A DNA stretch of 64,000 nt from Oscillospiraceae bacterium (GTDB lineage: Bacteria; Bacillota; Clostridia; Oscillospirales; Ruminococcaceae): positions 51,715 through 115,714 of the forward strand of contig JAFUIS010000021.1 in the NCBI GenBank assembly GCA_017468365.1. The letters are read 5' to 3'. Positions 7,474 through 16,433 of this stretch are shown piece after piece. Position 1 is the stretch's first letter. Each line of letters opens with the position of its first letter. The notes below the pieces were generated by a model, which was not told the DNA's origin, did not search any database, and was given only the letters and a program-made list of their open reading frames with translations. A program made the translations under genes and the position numbers.

Positions 7474-9297
7474 TTAATCTTCCTCTGCAGGGATCATTCT
7501 TCCGAACTGGGTGTCGAAAAGCTGTTTATAAATTCCGCCCTGTTCAATAAGTTCCTCATGCTTTCCGCACTGTGCTATGACGCCGTCGGAAAGTGCAAGA
7601 ATTTTATCCGCTTCCATAATGGTGGAAAGGCGGTGGGCGATAACAATGCTGGTGCGGTCTTTCATCAGCATTTCAAGGGCGTCCTGAATGGCGCTTTCCG
7701 AAATGGAGTCAAGGGCGGAAGTCGCCTCGTCAAGAATAAGGATCGTCGGGTTTTTAAGAATGACCCTTGCGATGGAAAGACGCTGTTTTTCGCCGCCCGA
7801 AAGTTTAAGTCCGCGGTTTCCTACGGAAGTTTCATAACCTTCCGGCTGCTGGATTATAAAATCGTGGATAAAGGCGGCTTTGCAGGCGCTTTCGATCTCC
7901 TCCTGGGTTGCATCGGGCTTTGCGTAAAGAAGATTTTCGCGGATGGTGCCGTTGAAAAGATAGGTGTCCTGTGAAACCATGCCGATTTGTTCGCGAAGAT
8001 ACTGAAGGTCAAAATCCCGGACGTCAACGCCGCCTATGGTGACTTTTCCGCCGTCAACGTCCCAAAGCCTTGGGATAAAATTGATGACGGTGGATTTTCC
8101 GCTTCCGCTGGGGCCCACAATTGCCGCCATTTCGCCGGATTTTACGGTAAAATTGATGTCGTGAAGGATCTCAACGTCCTCGGTGTAACCGAAACGAACG
8201 TGTTCAAAAACAATGTCGGCGTTTTTAAGGTTCGGCCTTTTTGCGTTTTTGGGCGAAGTTATTTCAACTTCCCGGTCGAAATAATCGAAGATCCTTGTAA
8301 AAAGCGCAAGGCTTCGGGTAAAATCCACCTGAATGTTAAGAAGAGATTCCACCGGTCGATAAAGTCTGTTTACAAGGGCGACCATTGCGGTTATGGTACC
8401 GACCGTAAGAGCTGAATCGCCCATGGCGATAATAAAATATCCGCCTGCAAAATAGATAAGAAGCGGACCCAGCTGGGTAAAAATTCCCATCATCATGCGA
8501 AAAGCCCTGCCGCTGAGCTGTTCCTGAAGCCCAAGGTCGGTGACCTCTTTGTTCACCTTTACAAAGCGGTCATATTCGCTTTTTTCACGGGTAAAAAGCT
8601 TTGTAAGAAGCGAACCGCTGACGCTGAGCGTTTCATTGATGAGCTGGTTCAGTTCGTCGTTCTTTTCCTGACTTTTAGAAAGAAGCTGCCACCTTGTTCT
8701 TCCTGCGGAACGGGTCGGCGCAATAAGAAGCGGAATAACAAGGATTCCCACTATCGCCATTTTGACGTTCATTCCGAAAAGGGCAACAAGAGTCGTTATA
8801 ACAGTGGCAACGTTGCTGAGAATGTTGCTCAGGGTGGAAGAAATAACGGTGGAAACGCCGCTGACGTCGGTGTTCATTCGGGTGATGATGTCGCCCTGGT
8901 GCTCGCTGGTGAAAAAAGCGTGGCTCATCTTCTGAAGGTGGGCGTACATCTGGTTTTTCATATCAAAAACGATGTGCTGGCTGATCCACGCGTTGAGATA
9001 GTTGGTAAGAACCGTCACAAGCTGGGACGAAGTGAGGGTAACAAGCGCAAGAAGAAGCAGCTTTATAAGAAGCGCCATGTCTTTTCCGACCAAAGCCTCG
9101 TCCACTATCCGTCCGGTTATGATGCTTGGCAAAAGTCCCAGCACCGCCGAAACGAGTATCGTCGCAAAAACCAAAAGGAATTTTGACCAATAGGGCGTAA
9201 GATAACCGAGAATGCGCTTTAAAAGAGCGGGAGTCACTTTCGGCATGTTTTCTTTTTCTTCTTCGGTAAGAAATCCCCGGGGATTCATCGGAGGCAT
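7474..9297 (-). CDS. ABC exporter, fused permease and ATPase (half-transporter)
   Basis: 607 residues from the ATG at 9297, chosen for AAAAGGAG 8 nt upstream; an extension to 9375 lacks one. An N-terminal type-I exporter membrane domain with six helices (about residues 45-330) is followed by the ATPase: Walker A GPSGSGKS, Q-loop MVSQD, signature LSGGEKQRLSIAR, Walker B TILILDEATSALD, and switch His AHRLST. It resembles MsbA/YheI-type multidrug or lipid exporters and should work as a dimer. No second half-transporter is adjacent, so a homodimer is likely. Substrate cannot be told from sequence. Confidence 0.9.
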   Translation of the reverse strand: MPPMNPRGFLTEEEKENMPKVTPALLKRILGYLTPYWSKFLLVFATILVSAVLGLLPSIITGRIVDEALVGKDMALLIKLLLLALVTLTSSQLVTVLTNYLNAWISQHIVFDMKNQMYAHLQKMSHAFFTSEHQGDIITRMNTDVSGVSTVISSTLSNILSNVATVITTLVALFGMNVKMAIVGILVIPLLIAPTRSAGRTRWQLLSKSQEKNDELNQLINETLSVSGSLLTKLFTREKSEYDRFVKVNKEVTDLGLQEQLSGRAFRMMMGIFTQLGPLLIYFAGGYFIIAMGDSALTVGTITAMVALVNRLYRPVESLLNIQVDFTRSLALFTRIFDYFDREVEITSPKNAKRPNLKNADIVFEHVRFGYTEDVEILHDINFTVKSGEMAAIVGPSGSGKSTVINFIPRLWDVDGGKVTIGGVDVRDFDLQYLREQIGMVSQDTYLFNGTIRENLLYAKPDATQEEIESACKAAFIHDFIIQQPEGYETSVGNRGLKLSGGEKQRLSIARVILKNPTILILDEATSALDSISESAIQDALEMLMKDRTSIVIAHRLSTIMEADKILALSDGVIAQCGKHEELIEQGGIYKQLFDTQFGRMIPAEED

Positions 9298-9440
9298 TGC
9301 CTCATCTCCTTTTGAAAAATCTATGTTTAAAGTATAGCACCCGAAGGCGCGCCGTTCAATTCCCGCCGCTGCCAAAAATAAAGCGCATTTCTGTTAAAAA
9401 TGCAGTATAAAAAAAGACGGCCGGAAGGCTGTCCTTTTTT

Positions 9441-9640
9441 CTTAACGCCGTCGTCCGGTTTGGTTCAAGTCACATTTGTATAAAAAAACAAGGTACAGCA
9501 ACGCTGTACCTTGTTTTTTGGTGCGGATGATGGGACTTGATAAGCTTTTGCTTCGCAAAATCTTAATGCTTTGCCCGACACTCGCAAACCTCTCCGGCTA
9601 AAAACGATTCACAGAATCGTTTTCTTAACGCCGTCGTCCG
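9441..9640 (-). repeat. tRNA-Leu 3'-end/terminator repeat, copy A
   Basis: Contains 22 nt (9519-9540) identical to the 3' end of tRNA-Leu at 18576, including the CCA complement. A terminator hairpin sits left of it, and a right arm (9541-9640) is shared with 18358-18516. The segment at 9441-9475 matches 18498-18532 with one mismatch. In minus-strand order the unit reads: shared arm, truncated tRNA end, terminator, shared arm again. The right arm carries two hairpins (TTTTGC/GCAAAA, and AAAACGATTC/GAATCGTTTT at 9601-9623). The phoR coding region ends inside this repeat. Apart from the terminators, the rest of 9298-9608 holds no gene that I can support. Confidence 0.75.
9487..9518 (-). terminator. 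Terminator of the pst-pho gene run
   Basis: ACAAGGTACAGC / GCTGTACCTTGT hairpin followed on the minus strand by TTTTTTT. It lies about 90 nt after the phoR stop and directly after the truncated tRNA end. Confidence 0.8.
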
Positions 9641-11294
9641 GTATTGTGAAAACAACTTTAATTTCTGTACCTTTTTGAATTCCACTTTCAAGTTCGAGTT
9701 TCGCGTTGTGAACTTTTGCCGCATGCTTTACTATCGAAAGCCCGAGTCCCGTTCCGCCGACTTCTTTTGAATGGCTTTTATCGACCCGATAAAATCTTTC
9801 AAAAATTCTTTCCCGGTGCTCCGGCGGAATTCCTATTCCGGTGTCCTTAACAGAAAGAACCGCTTCCTTTGCGGTTTTTGTAACGGAAACGCTTACTTTT
9901 CCTCCTTTGCGGTTATACTTTATGGCGTTATCGCAAAGGTTGAAAACGATTGCTTCCAGAAGTTCCGGAATTCCTTCGATTTCCGTTTTTTCTCCGGAAA
10001 GAGAAAGTTCAACCTCCATGGCATGTGCCGCAACGTCAAGATTTTTTATAACGTTTTCACAAACCGCAAAAAGGTCAACCTTTTCCCGTTTCATATCGTG
10101 GGCGTTTTCATCAAGATGTGAAAGGCTGATGATATCCTCAATAAGCCTTGTCATTCGTTTCGCTTCGTCATGAATGCGCCTTGCGCATGGGATATAATCC
10201 TCCTGCTTCATAATTCCGCTTGCCATAAGTTCCGAAAAACCGGTTATGGAATGGAGCGGAGTTTTGAGCTCATGAGAAACGTTCGCGGTGAATTCCCGGC
10301 GCATCTGCTCGGAATCCTCTTTTTCCGTAACGTCAAAAAGGAAAAGCGCCGCACCGAAAACTTTTTCGCCGGAATAAACCGGGTTTGCGTCAATGCGGAA
10401 ATATCCGCCGGAAAGTTCCGCTGTTTTTTCAAAATGCCCGCCTTTGACCGCTTCCGAAAAAACTTCCTTTACGGAAATATCCCGGCAAACAGCGGAAAGG
10501 TTCTCTCCTTCCGGGTTTCCGGAATATCCGAAAATCCGCTTTGCGGCGGAGTTTATGGAAACGATTTTGCCTTCAAAAGTAAGAAGAATAATTCCCTCGT
10601 CCATATTTTCAAGAACGGTTTCCAGCTCGTTTTTCTTTTTGCTGAGCTTTTCCTCCTGCCTTCTGAGTTCCTTTTGCTGCGCGGAAATTCTTCGTAAAAG
10701 GGGCGCAACTTCGTCACAGTTTTTGTTTTCAAGGGGATTATCCAGATCAAGAGCGTTCAGGGGCTCAACGATTTTTTTCGAAAGCCGCTTTGCCGCAAAA
10801 ACCGAAAGCAAAAACGCAAAAAAGATTATCAGAATTGCGGGCAATGCCGCTTTTGAAAACACCGCAAAAACAGAATCCCTTGCTACCGAAAGGCGGATAA
10901 AACTTCCGTCCGGAAGTTTTTTTGCATAATAGATATAAACTTCGGAAAGGGTTTTTGAAAGTCGCCTGCTTTCGCCTTTTCCGGTTTTTGCCGCCTCTGT
11001 GATTTCCTCCCGTTCAAGGTGGTTTTCCATTTCGGAAAAATCCCCTTCGGAATCAAAAAGCACTTCGCCCTTTTCGGAAATATAGGTTATGCGGTAACCG
11101 CTTTCGCCGATATTCTGCAAAAAATCCGTTCCGTAAACGGAAATTCCCGCGGAAACGGATTCTGCGTAGTTTTCAAGCTGGGTCAGCCTGTCTTTTGAAA
11201 ATTGCGAATAAAAAACTCCGAAAATCAATACTACGGAAGCAATAAGAACCGCCGCGGAAACCGAAATTATTGAATGGAAAATTCTTTTTGTCAA
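9609..11294 (-). CDS. phoR: Phosphate sensor histidine kinase PhoR
   Basis: 561 residues. Membrane kinase that phosphorylates the PhoB-type regulator when phosphate is short. Seen: helix 1 (residues 10-32), a short extracytoplasmic domain, helix 2 (about 150-168), a PAS domain (about 225-330, LENMDEGIILL), HisKA with FTANVSHELKTPLH, then ATPase boxes (NLCDNAIKY, VKDTGIGIPPEHRERIF, GGTGLGLSIVKH). TTG start with GGAGG 7 nt upstream; it overlaps the phoB stop. The last codons (PDDGVKKTIL) are encoded by a repeat also present near 18.5 kb, so the C-terminus was probably altered by that repeat. Last gene of the phosphate run. Confidence 0.93.
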   Translation of the reverse strand: MTKRIFHSIISVSAAVLIASVVLIFGVFYSQFSKDRLTQLENYAESVSAGISVYGTDFLQNIGESGYRITYISEKGEVLFDSEGDFSEMENHLEREEITEAAKTGKGESRRLSKTLSEVYIYYAKKLPDGSFIRLSVARDSVFAVFSKAALPAILIIFFAFLLSVFAAKRLSKKIVEPLNALDLDNPLENKNCDEVAPLLRRISAQQKELRRQEEKLSKKKNELETVLENMDEGIILLTFEGKIVSINSAAKRIFGYSGNPEGENLSAVCRDISVKEVFSEAVKGGHFEKTAELSGGYFRIDANPVYSGEKVFGAALFLFDVTEKEDSEQMRREFTANVSHELKTPLHSITGFSELMASGIMKQEDYIPCARRIHDEAKRMTRLIEDIISLSHLDENAHDMKREKVDLFAVCENVIKNLDVAAHAMEVELSLSGEKTEIEGIPELLEAIVFNLCDNAIKYNRKGGKVSVSVTKTAKEAVLSVKDTGIGIPPEHRERIFERFYRVDKSHSKEVGGTGLGLSIVKHAAKVHNAKLELESGIQKGTEIKVVFTIPDDGVKKTIL

Positions 11295-11965
11295 TGGCGT
11301 TCCTCCATTCTGTAACCGACTCCGCGAACGGTTTCAATATCTTCTCCGCATTCGCCGAGCTTTGTTCTCAATGTCCCGATATGAACGTCAACGGTTCTTG
11401 TTTCGCCGTAAAATTCCGTTCCCCAGATTTTTTCAAGAAGAATATCCCGGCTGAAAACCCTTCCCGGATTTTCCATGAAAATCCGCAGAAGTTCAAATTC
11501 TTTGAGCGTGAGCATGACCTTTTCGCCGTTTGCAAAAACGCTGTGCTCATCAAGGTTTACCGAAAGTTTGCCGGTGCTCAAAACATTTTTTGCCGTTTTC
11601 GGGGTGGTTCTTCTGAGCACGGCTTTTATGTGCGAAACCATTTCCATCATTCCGAAGGGTTTTACAAGATAATCGTCCGCGCCGGTATCAAGTCCGATGA
11701 CTTTGTCATATTCCGTTCCCTTTGCGGTTGCCATTATTACCGGAATATCCTTTGTTGCCGCTTTTGAACGGAGTTTTTTAAGGATTTCGATTCCGTCCTC
11801 TCCCGGAAGCATAATATCAAGCATTATAAGTTCCGGAGTTTCAGTTTCGATTGCCTTCCAGAATTCCGTGCTTTCCGGAAAGCCTTTTGCGTCAAAGCCG
11901 GCGGAATTAAGGGTATAAATCATAAGTTCTCTTGAACTTGTGTCGTCTTCAACGCAAAAAATCAT
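11291..11965 (-). CDS. phoB: Phosphate response regulator (PhoB/PhoP, OmpR family)
   Basis: 224 residues. Receiver domain with acidic pocket ED (6-7) and phospho-acceptor Asp near 50 (LDIMLPGEDG), then T (MATAKG) and K (VKPF). The C-terminal winged helix carries LTLKEFELLRIFMENPG, SRDILLEKIWG and TVDVHIGTLRTKLG, as in OmpR/PhoB proteins. GAGGAAG lies before the ATG. Placed between phoU and phoR in one run. It is the obvious candidate to bind the Pho box upstream of pstS at about 16046-16062. Confidence 0.92.
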   Translation of the reverse strand: MIFCVEDDTSSRELMIYTLNSAGFDAKGFPESTEFWKAIETETPELIMLDIMLPGEDGIEILKKLRSKAATKDIPVIMATAKGTEYDKVIGLDTGADDYLVKPFGMMEMVSHIKAVLRRTTPKTAKNVLSTGKLSVNLDEHSVFANGEKVMLTLKEFELLRIFMENPGRVFSRDILLEKIWGTEFYGETRTVDVHIGTLRTKLGECGEDIETVRGVGYRMEERH

Positions 11966-11968
11966 CTT

Positions 11969-12613
11969 TTAATCTTCCTCTCTTATGCCTGTTGTGGAAT
12001 AGACCACCCAGCCCGCAAGTTTTTTTGCGTGGTCGCCTATTCTTTCAAAATATTTCGCGATCATCAGAAGGTCAACGGCACATTCGCTGTCCGTTCCGGG
12101 AACGCAGAGTTTTTCGATAATATTGTGTTTTATTTCATCAAAACGGCTGTTGATGTTCGCGTCCGCCGCAATTACTTCCTTTGCGGCTTTTACGTTCTTT
12201 TTAACAAAGGCATCAACGCTTCCGTTGACCATTTTTATAACGGCGTTTGCCATTTCGTTGATATGGAAGGTATCGTCGCTTGATGAAATATTCGCTTCGG
12301 TTATGATATCCGCGATATCGGCGGATTGGTCGCCGATTCGCTTCATATCCGAAATCATTTTAAGGGCGGAGCTTATTGTTCTCAAATCCCTTGCAACGGG
12401 CTGCTGCTGAAGAATAAGCTTCATGCAAAGGGCCTCAATCTCCCTTTCCTTGTGATTTATCTGTACGGAAATATCCTGAACTTTTTCCGCCGCGGCAATA
12501 TCGCCGCTGTCAAGCGCTTTTGCGCAGGTTGCAATGGCGCTTTCGCAAAAAGCGCCCATGTTTATCATTTCTTCATTAAGCAGGTCAAGCTGCTCGTCGA
12601 ATCTGGAACGCAT
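11969..12613 (-). CDS. phoU: Phosphate transport accessory/regulatory protein PhoU
   Basis: 214 residues, all helical, with two PhoU repeats: MNMG-type start, EALCMKLILQQQPVARDLRTISSALKMI in the first and YFERIGDHAKKLAGW in the second, containing the paired E/D motifs that bind metal clusters. PhoU links Pst transporter activity to the PhoR/PhoB pair and dampens uptake. The start overlaps the pstB stop (TAATG), which indicates translational coupling. Confidence 0.93.
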   Translation of the reverse strand: MRSRFDEQLDLLNEEMINMGAFCESAIATCAKALDSGDIAAAEKVQDISVQINHKEREIEALCMKLILQQQPVARDLRTISSALKMISDMKRIGDQSADIADIITEANISSSDDTFHINEMANAVIKMVNGSVDAFVKKNVKAAKEVIAADANINSRFDEIKHNIIEKLCVPGTDSECAVDLLMIAKYFERIGDHAKKLAGWVVYSTTGIREED

Positions 12614-13368
12614 TAACCGAACCTCCCCGTAATATAATCTTCCGTTCTTTTGTCCTGCGGCTCTGAAAACATTTTTTCCGTTTCGGAAAATTCAACAAGG
12701 TCGCCGAGAAGGAAAAACGCGGTGTAATCCGAAATTCGGACAGCCTGCTGCATATTGTGAGTTACTATGACAATGGTATATTTTTCTTTAAGCTGGGTGC
12801 AAAGTTCTTCGATTTTCGAAGTGGAAATGGGGTCAAGGGCAGAAGTGGGCTCGTCCATAAGAAGAATGTCCGGTTCAACCGCAAGGGCTCTTGCAATGCA
12901 AAGGCGCTGCTGCTGTCCGCCGGAAAGACCGAGGGCGTTCTTTTTAAGGCGGTCTTTGACTTCGTCCCAGATTGCCGCGTCCCGAAGGGAACGCTCAACA
13001 ATCTCATCAAGTTTTGCCTTGTTTGTGATTCCGTGTGTCCTCGGACCGTATGCAACGTTGTCATAGATGCTCATGGGGAAGGGGTTCGGTTTTTGAAAAA
13101 CCATTCCGATATTGCGCCGAAGTTCGTTAACGTCAACTTCCGGCGCATAGATATCGTTTTCATTATAGCACACTCTTCCGGAAATTTTAACACCCGGAAT
13201 AAGATCGTTCATTCTGTTAAGAGTTTTTAAAAAAGTGGATTTTCCGCAGCCGGAAGGTCCGATAAGGGCGGTTATGCTCTTTTCCGGAATATCCATATTT
13301 ATATTTTTAAGCGCCTTTGTGTTTCCGTACCAGAGGCAAAGGTTGTTTACCGTAATAATATCGCTCAT
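12613..13368 (-). CDS. pstB: Phosphate ABC transporter ATPase PstB
   Basis: 251 residues, the usual length. Walker [20 protein letters not shown] is the standard PstB form; Q-loop [21 protein letters not shown], signature [14 protein letters not shown], Walker [17 protein letters not shown] and His THNMQQA follow. Powers phosphate import with PstA and PstC. GGAGAGC before the ATG. The coding end overlaps phoU, and the pstA frame ends just inside its start. Confidence 0.95.
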   Translation of the reverse strand: MSDIITVNNLCLWYGNTKALKNINMDIPEKSITALIGPSGCGKSTFLKTLNRMNDLIPGVKISGRVCYNENDIYAPEVDVNELRRNIGMVFQKPNPFPMSIYDNVAYGPRTHGITNKAKLDEIVERSLRDAAIWDEVKDRLKKNALGLSGGQQQRLCIARALAVEPDILLMDEPTSALDPISTSKIEELCTQLKEKYTIVIVTHNMQQAVRISDYTAFFLLGDLVEFSETEKMFSEPQDKRTEDYITGRFG

Positions 13369-14213
13369 AATGCTCTCCTTTTTTCAAAATATCTGCTTAC
13401 TGCTTCCGCCGCAAAGTTGATTATAAGGGTAAGAACCATAAGAATTGCCGCGATTGCAAATGCAACTTCAAATTCTCCCTGTTCCTTTGCGTAAAAATAA
13501 AGGGCAACAGTAAGGGTTGAACCGGAACTTGTGAGTCCTTCAAAAAATCCGTTGAGGGAATGGGCAAAACCGGCGGTAAAAAGCAAAGCGGCGGATTCCC
13601 CAAGGATTCTGCCGATGGAAAGAATACAGCCGGTGATAACTCCGTCAACACAGCCCGGAAGAACAACGGTAAGGATAACTCTCCATTTTCCCGCTCCAAG
13701 TCCAAAAGCACCTTCGCGGTAGCTTTGGGGAACAGTTTTAAGGCTTTCCTGGGTGGTGCGCATAACCGTAGGAAGATTCATAATAACAAGGGTAAGAGCA
13801 CCGGCGATGAGCGATCTTCCAAAACTCATAAACTGACAGAAGAAAAGAAGTCCGACCAATCCGTAAATTACGGAAGGAATTCCCGAAAGGGTTTCGGAAG
13901 CATATTCGATTGCCGCAACGATTTTTTTGTTCCGGGCATATTCTGTAAGATAAATTGCCGCACCAACTCCAAGCGGAATTACAATAATAAGGGTAGCAAT
14001 GACTATGTAAACAGTGTTCAGAATATCCGGAAGGATTCCGATTTTTTCGGTAAGATAGCTGGGTTCCGAAGAAAGGAGCTCCCATGTTATGTTGGGAATT
14101 CCTTTTGCCATTACGTAAATTATCATAAAAAGAACAAGTCCTGCGGTAAGTGCCGCGGAAAGATACATAAGAGCGCGCATTGCCGCAATATATATTTTTC
14201 TTTTTGCGGTCAT
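13365..14213 (-). CDS. pstA: Phosphate ABC transporter permease PstA
   Basis: 282 residues with six predicted membrane helices (first about 15-37) and the BPD permease EAA loop around residue 165-190 ([22 protein letters not shown]). [12 protein letters not shown] and NLPTVMRTT blocks are typical of PstA. AGGAGG before the ATG. It pairs with PstC to form the membrane channel of the phosphate importer. Confidence 0.93.
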   Translation of the reverse strand: MTAKRKIYIAAMRALMYLSAALTAGLVLFMIIYVMAKGIPNITWELLSSEPSYLTEKIGILPDILNTVYIVIATLIIVIPLGVGAAIYLTEYARNKKIVAAIEYASETLSGIPSVIYGLVGLLFFCQFMSFGRSLIAGALTLVIMNLPTVMRTTQESLKTVPQSYREGAFGLGAGKWRVILTVVLPGCVDGVITGCILSIGRILGESAALLFTAGFAHSLNGFFEGLTSSGSTLTVALYFYAKEQGEFEVAFAIAAILMVLTLIINFAAEAVSRYFEKRRAL

Positions 14214-14214
14214 A

Positions 14215-15084
14215 TTAGTCCTCCTTTTCCCGTTTAAGGAAGAAATTCAGCGCCGCGTTGATAAGCATTATGAAAAGGAAAAGCACCAGCGCAACAGAAA
14301 AAAGCGCCTGCTGATGAAGGCTTCCGTCGGTGGCATAGTTCATTTCGCTTGCAACTGCGGTTGTGAGGAAACGCACGCTTCCGAAAAGTTCCGGCATATT
14401 TGGGGCGTTGCCGGAAACCATGATTATCGCCATGGCTTCGCCGATGGCTCTGCCTACTCCGAGAACAACCGCCGCGGCAATTCCGCTTTTGGCCGCCGGA
14501 ACGGAAACTTTAAAATATGTCTCAATGGGGGTTGCACCAAGAGCAAGGGAAGCGTCCTCATATTCCTTCGGAACGGCTTCCAGAGCGGTCATGGAAACTT
14601 TTATTATGGAAGGAAGAATCATAACCGCAAGAACGATTATCGCCGCAAAAAGCGAAGAACCGTCCGGCAAATCAAAAACTTCGCGGATAGCCGGAACAAG
14701 GACTATCATTCCAACAAGTCCGTAAACAACCGAGGGAATTCCCGCCAGAAGGCTTACGGCGGTTTCCATAAAGAACTTTACCCTTGGCGAAGCGATTTTC
14801 GCGAGATAAACTGCGGTTAAAAAGCCCACCGGAACGCCGAGAATAATTGCACCGGCGGTGCCGTAAATACTGGTGAGAATAAATGGGAGAATTCCGTAAA
14901 GATTTTTGGAATAATCCCAGGTTTTTCCGAAAAGAAAATCAAAAAGCCCGATTTCCCGGATTGCCGGAATTCCGGAAATTATAAGATAAACCGTGATAAG
15001 CAAAACAAAACCGACTGTTATAAGCCCGAGGATGAGGAATATTCCCTCGATTATTTTTTCTGTTGGATTTTTCAGTTTTTTCAT
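14215..15084 (-). CDS. pstC: Phosphate ABC transporter permease PstC
   Basis: 289 residues from the ATG at 15084 (GAAAGG 8 nt before). A TTG two codons earlier (15090) is possible but too close to the ribosome site. Six membrane helices (first about 17-42), LLAGIPSVVYGLVGM, and EAA loop EYEDASLALGATPIETYFKVSVPAA. Partner of PstA. A hairpin in the pstS-pstC gap may lower its expression relative to pstS. Confidence 0.93.
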   Translation of the reverse strand: MKKLKNPTEKIIEGIFLILGLITVGFVLLITVYLIISGIPAIREIGLFDFLFGKTWDYSKNLYGILPFILTSIYGTAGAIILGVPVGFLTAVYLAKIASPRVKFFMETAVSLLAGIPSVVYGLVGMIVLVPAIREVFDLPDGSSLFAAIIVLAVMILPSIIKVSMTALEAVPKEYEDASLALGATPIETYFKVSVPAAKSGIAAAVVLGVGRAIGEAMAIIMVSGNAPNMPELFGSVRFLTTAVASEMNYATDGSLHQQALFSVALVLFLFIMLINAALNFFLKREKED

Positions 15085-15108
15085 GTTCAAAACCTTTCAG
15101 ATACACCG

Positions 15109-15142
15109 AAAAGGCGGACTTCTTTATCCAAAGCCGCCTTTT
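15109..15142 (-). terminator. Leaky terminator or processing hairpin between pstS and pstC
   Basis: AAAAGGCGG and GCCGCCTTTT can pair across a loop, followed on the minus strand by a modest T content. Such hairpins after the binding-protein gene commonly keep pstS mRNA more abundant than that of the permease genes. Confidence 0.5.
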
Positions 15143-15155
15143 GCGTTTTTATTTT

Positions 15156-15962
15156 TCAGTTTGCGGGAACAACGCCCATGGCATAAATTATTTCGTGTGC
15201 TGCTTCGGAAAGAGCATAATCAAAGAATTTCTGCGCACTTTCGGAAAGCGGAGAATCGGTTTTTGTAACAAGAACAAAGGGGCGCTGAACGGAATAGGAA
15301 CCGTCTTTAACGCTTTCCTCGGAAGGAACGATTCCTTCAACGGAAATTGCTTTTACGCTTTCTTTAACGGAAGCGAGAGAGGCATATCCGATTGCATTGG
15401 GGTTTCCTGCAACCGTTGTAATAACGTCGCCGGTGGAAGTGAGTTCGTTTCTGTATTGGCAAACACCTTCAACTCCGACAATGGATTCAAAACCGTCGCG
15501 GGTACCGCTGGAAGCTTCTCTTCCGATGAGAACGATTTCGCCGTCGTTTCCGCCAATTTCGCTCCAGTTTTTGATTTCACCGGTAAAGATTTTTGCAAGG
15601 GTTTCGATTGAAAGATCGGAAACCGGGTTTTCCGGATTTACGATGATTGCGATTCCGTCATAGGCAAGAATCGTTTCGGAAAGACCTTTTGCCTTTTCCT
15701 CATCTTTAAGGTAACGGCTGGAAAGTCCAATGTCACAGGTGCCCTCGGTAACAGCCTTTATTCCCGCACCGGAACCGGTTGGGTTATATGTAAAGGAAAT
15801 GTCACTGTTTTCGTTTTCAAAGGATTCGCCGAGGGCGCCGATGACTTTTTCCATGGAAGTGGAACCGTCCGTAACAACGGTGTTTTCGCTTTTGCCGCAG
15901 GCGGAAAAAGCGAATATCATAACAAGGGAAAGAAAAATTGAAAAAAATCTTTTTGCTTTCAT
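15156..15962 (-). CDS. pstS: Phosphate-binding lipoprotein PstS
   Basis: 268 residues from the ATG at 15962 (AAAAGGAG 11 nt upstream; an extension to 16028 lacks a site and runs through the promoter region). Lipoprotein signal with lipobox FSAC (Cys about 23). PstS motifs: VTDGSTSMEKV, YNPTGSGAGIKA (phosphate-binding S/G loop), DIGLSSR, VNPENPVSDLS, GREASSGTRDGFES and NPNAIGYASL. It captures phosphate outside the membrane and hands it to PstCA. First gene of the phosphate run. Confidence 0.95.
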   Translation of the reverse strand: MKAKRFFSIFLSLVMIFAFSACGKSENTVVTDGSTSMEKVIGALGESFENENSDISFTYNPTGSGAGIKAVTEGTCDIGLSSRYLKDEEKAKGLSETILAYDGIAIIVNPENPVSDLSIETLAKIFTGEIKNWSEIGGNDGEIVLIGREASSGTRDGFESIVGVEGVCQYRNELTSTGDVITTVAGNPNAIGYASLASVKESVKAISVEGIVPSEESVKDGSYSVQRPFVLVTKTDSPLSESAQKFFDYALSEAAHEIIYAMGVVPAN

Positions 15963-16036
15963 AATAAAAAAGCTCCTTTTGAATAGTAGTTTTTCATTGC
16001 GGTTACTACTATACAAAAGGAACATCAAACCTGTTA

Positions 16037-16073
16037 CCGGGGTTTTGTAAAATCTGTGTAAAATAAAACCCCG
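16037..16073 (-). promoter_or_regulatory. pstS: Pho box in the pstS promoter region, inside an inverted repeat
   Basis: On the minus strand two TTTACA hexamers (complements at 16046-16051 and 16057-16062) are spaced exactly 11 nt start to start, the known spacing of PhoP/PhoB-type half-sites in Firmicutes. A looser third match (GTAACA) lies 8 nt downstream. The pair is enclosed by CGGGGTTTT / AAAACCCCG arms (16038-16046 and 16064-16072). The site lies about 85-100 nt before the pstS ATG, and a TATAGT-like -10 lies between them. Confidence 0.65.
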
Positions 16074-16215
16074 TCCTGCTCCGTTCCTTTTTAAGCTGCC
16101 TCGCTCAGCTCCATTTCATAGGTCTGGCTGACACGATATTTTGTTGATTCAAAACCAATTAAATTCTGCTTCAAAGCAGTCAAAAAGATGTATAAAAGTT
16201 GTTATAAACCAATTA

Positions 16216-16256
16216 AAAAGCAGCAGGAAAGCTTTATCTTTCCTGCTGCTTTTTTG
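16216..16256 (-). terminator. Terminator behind the integrase remnant
   Basis: A strong AAGCAGCAGGAAAG / CTTTCCTGCTGCTT hairpin with T-runs, 4 nt beyond the stop of the integrase fragment. Confidence 0.8.
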
Positions 16257-16259
16257 GTT

Positions 16260-16427
16260 TTATATTGCCTTTTTGATGTTGTCGAGCGGGTTAAGTCTTT
16301 CAATATCTCTGCTTAAATCAGCCCCATAGAGATTGACATAATGCCGCGTCATATCGAGAGTTGAATGTCCCATGAGCATATGAAGCTGAACAAGACCACC
16401 GCCCGCAATCAAGGGATATGGGCCTGT
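16260..16427 (-). pseudogene. Tyrosine recombinase (integrase), C-terminal remnant
   Basis: An open stretch of 55 codons without a start ends at a TAA (16260-16262). It reads ...GGGLVQLHMLMGHSTLDMTRHYVNLYGADL..., which is the last box of XerD/phage-type integrases: the conserved His (MGHST) and the nucleophile Tyr (TRHYVNLY) are both present, but the HxxR box and all upstream parts are missing. The frame is closed by a TGA at 16428-16430, next to the end of the foreign antiporter gene. It is therefore the leftover of an integrative element that once sat here. Confidence 0.8.
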
Positions 16428-16433
16428 TCATTA

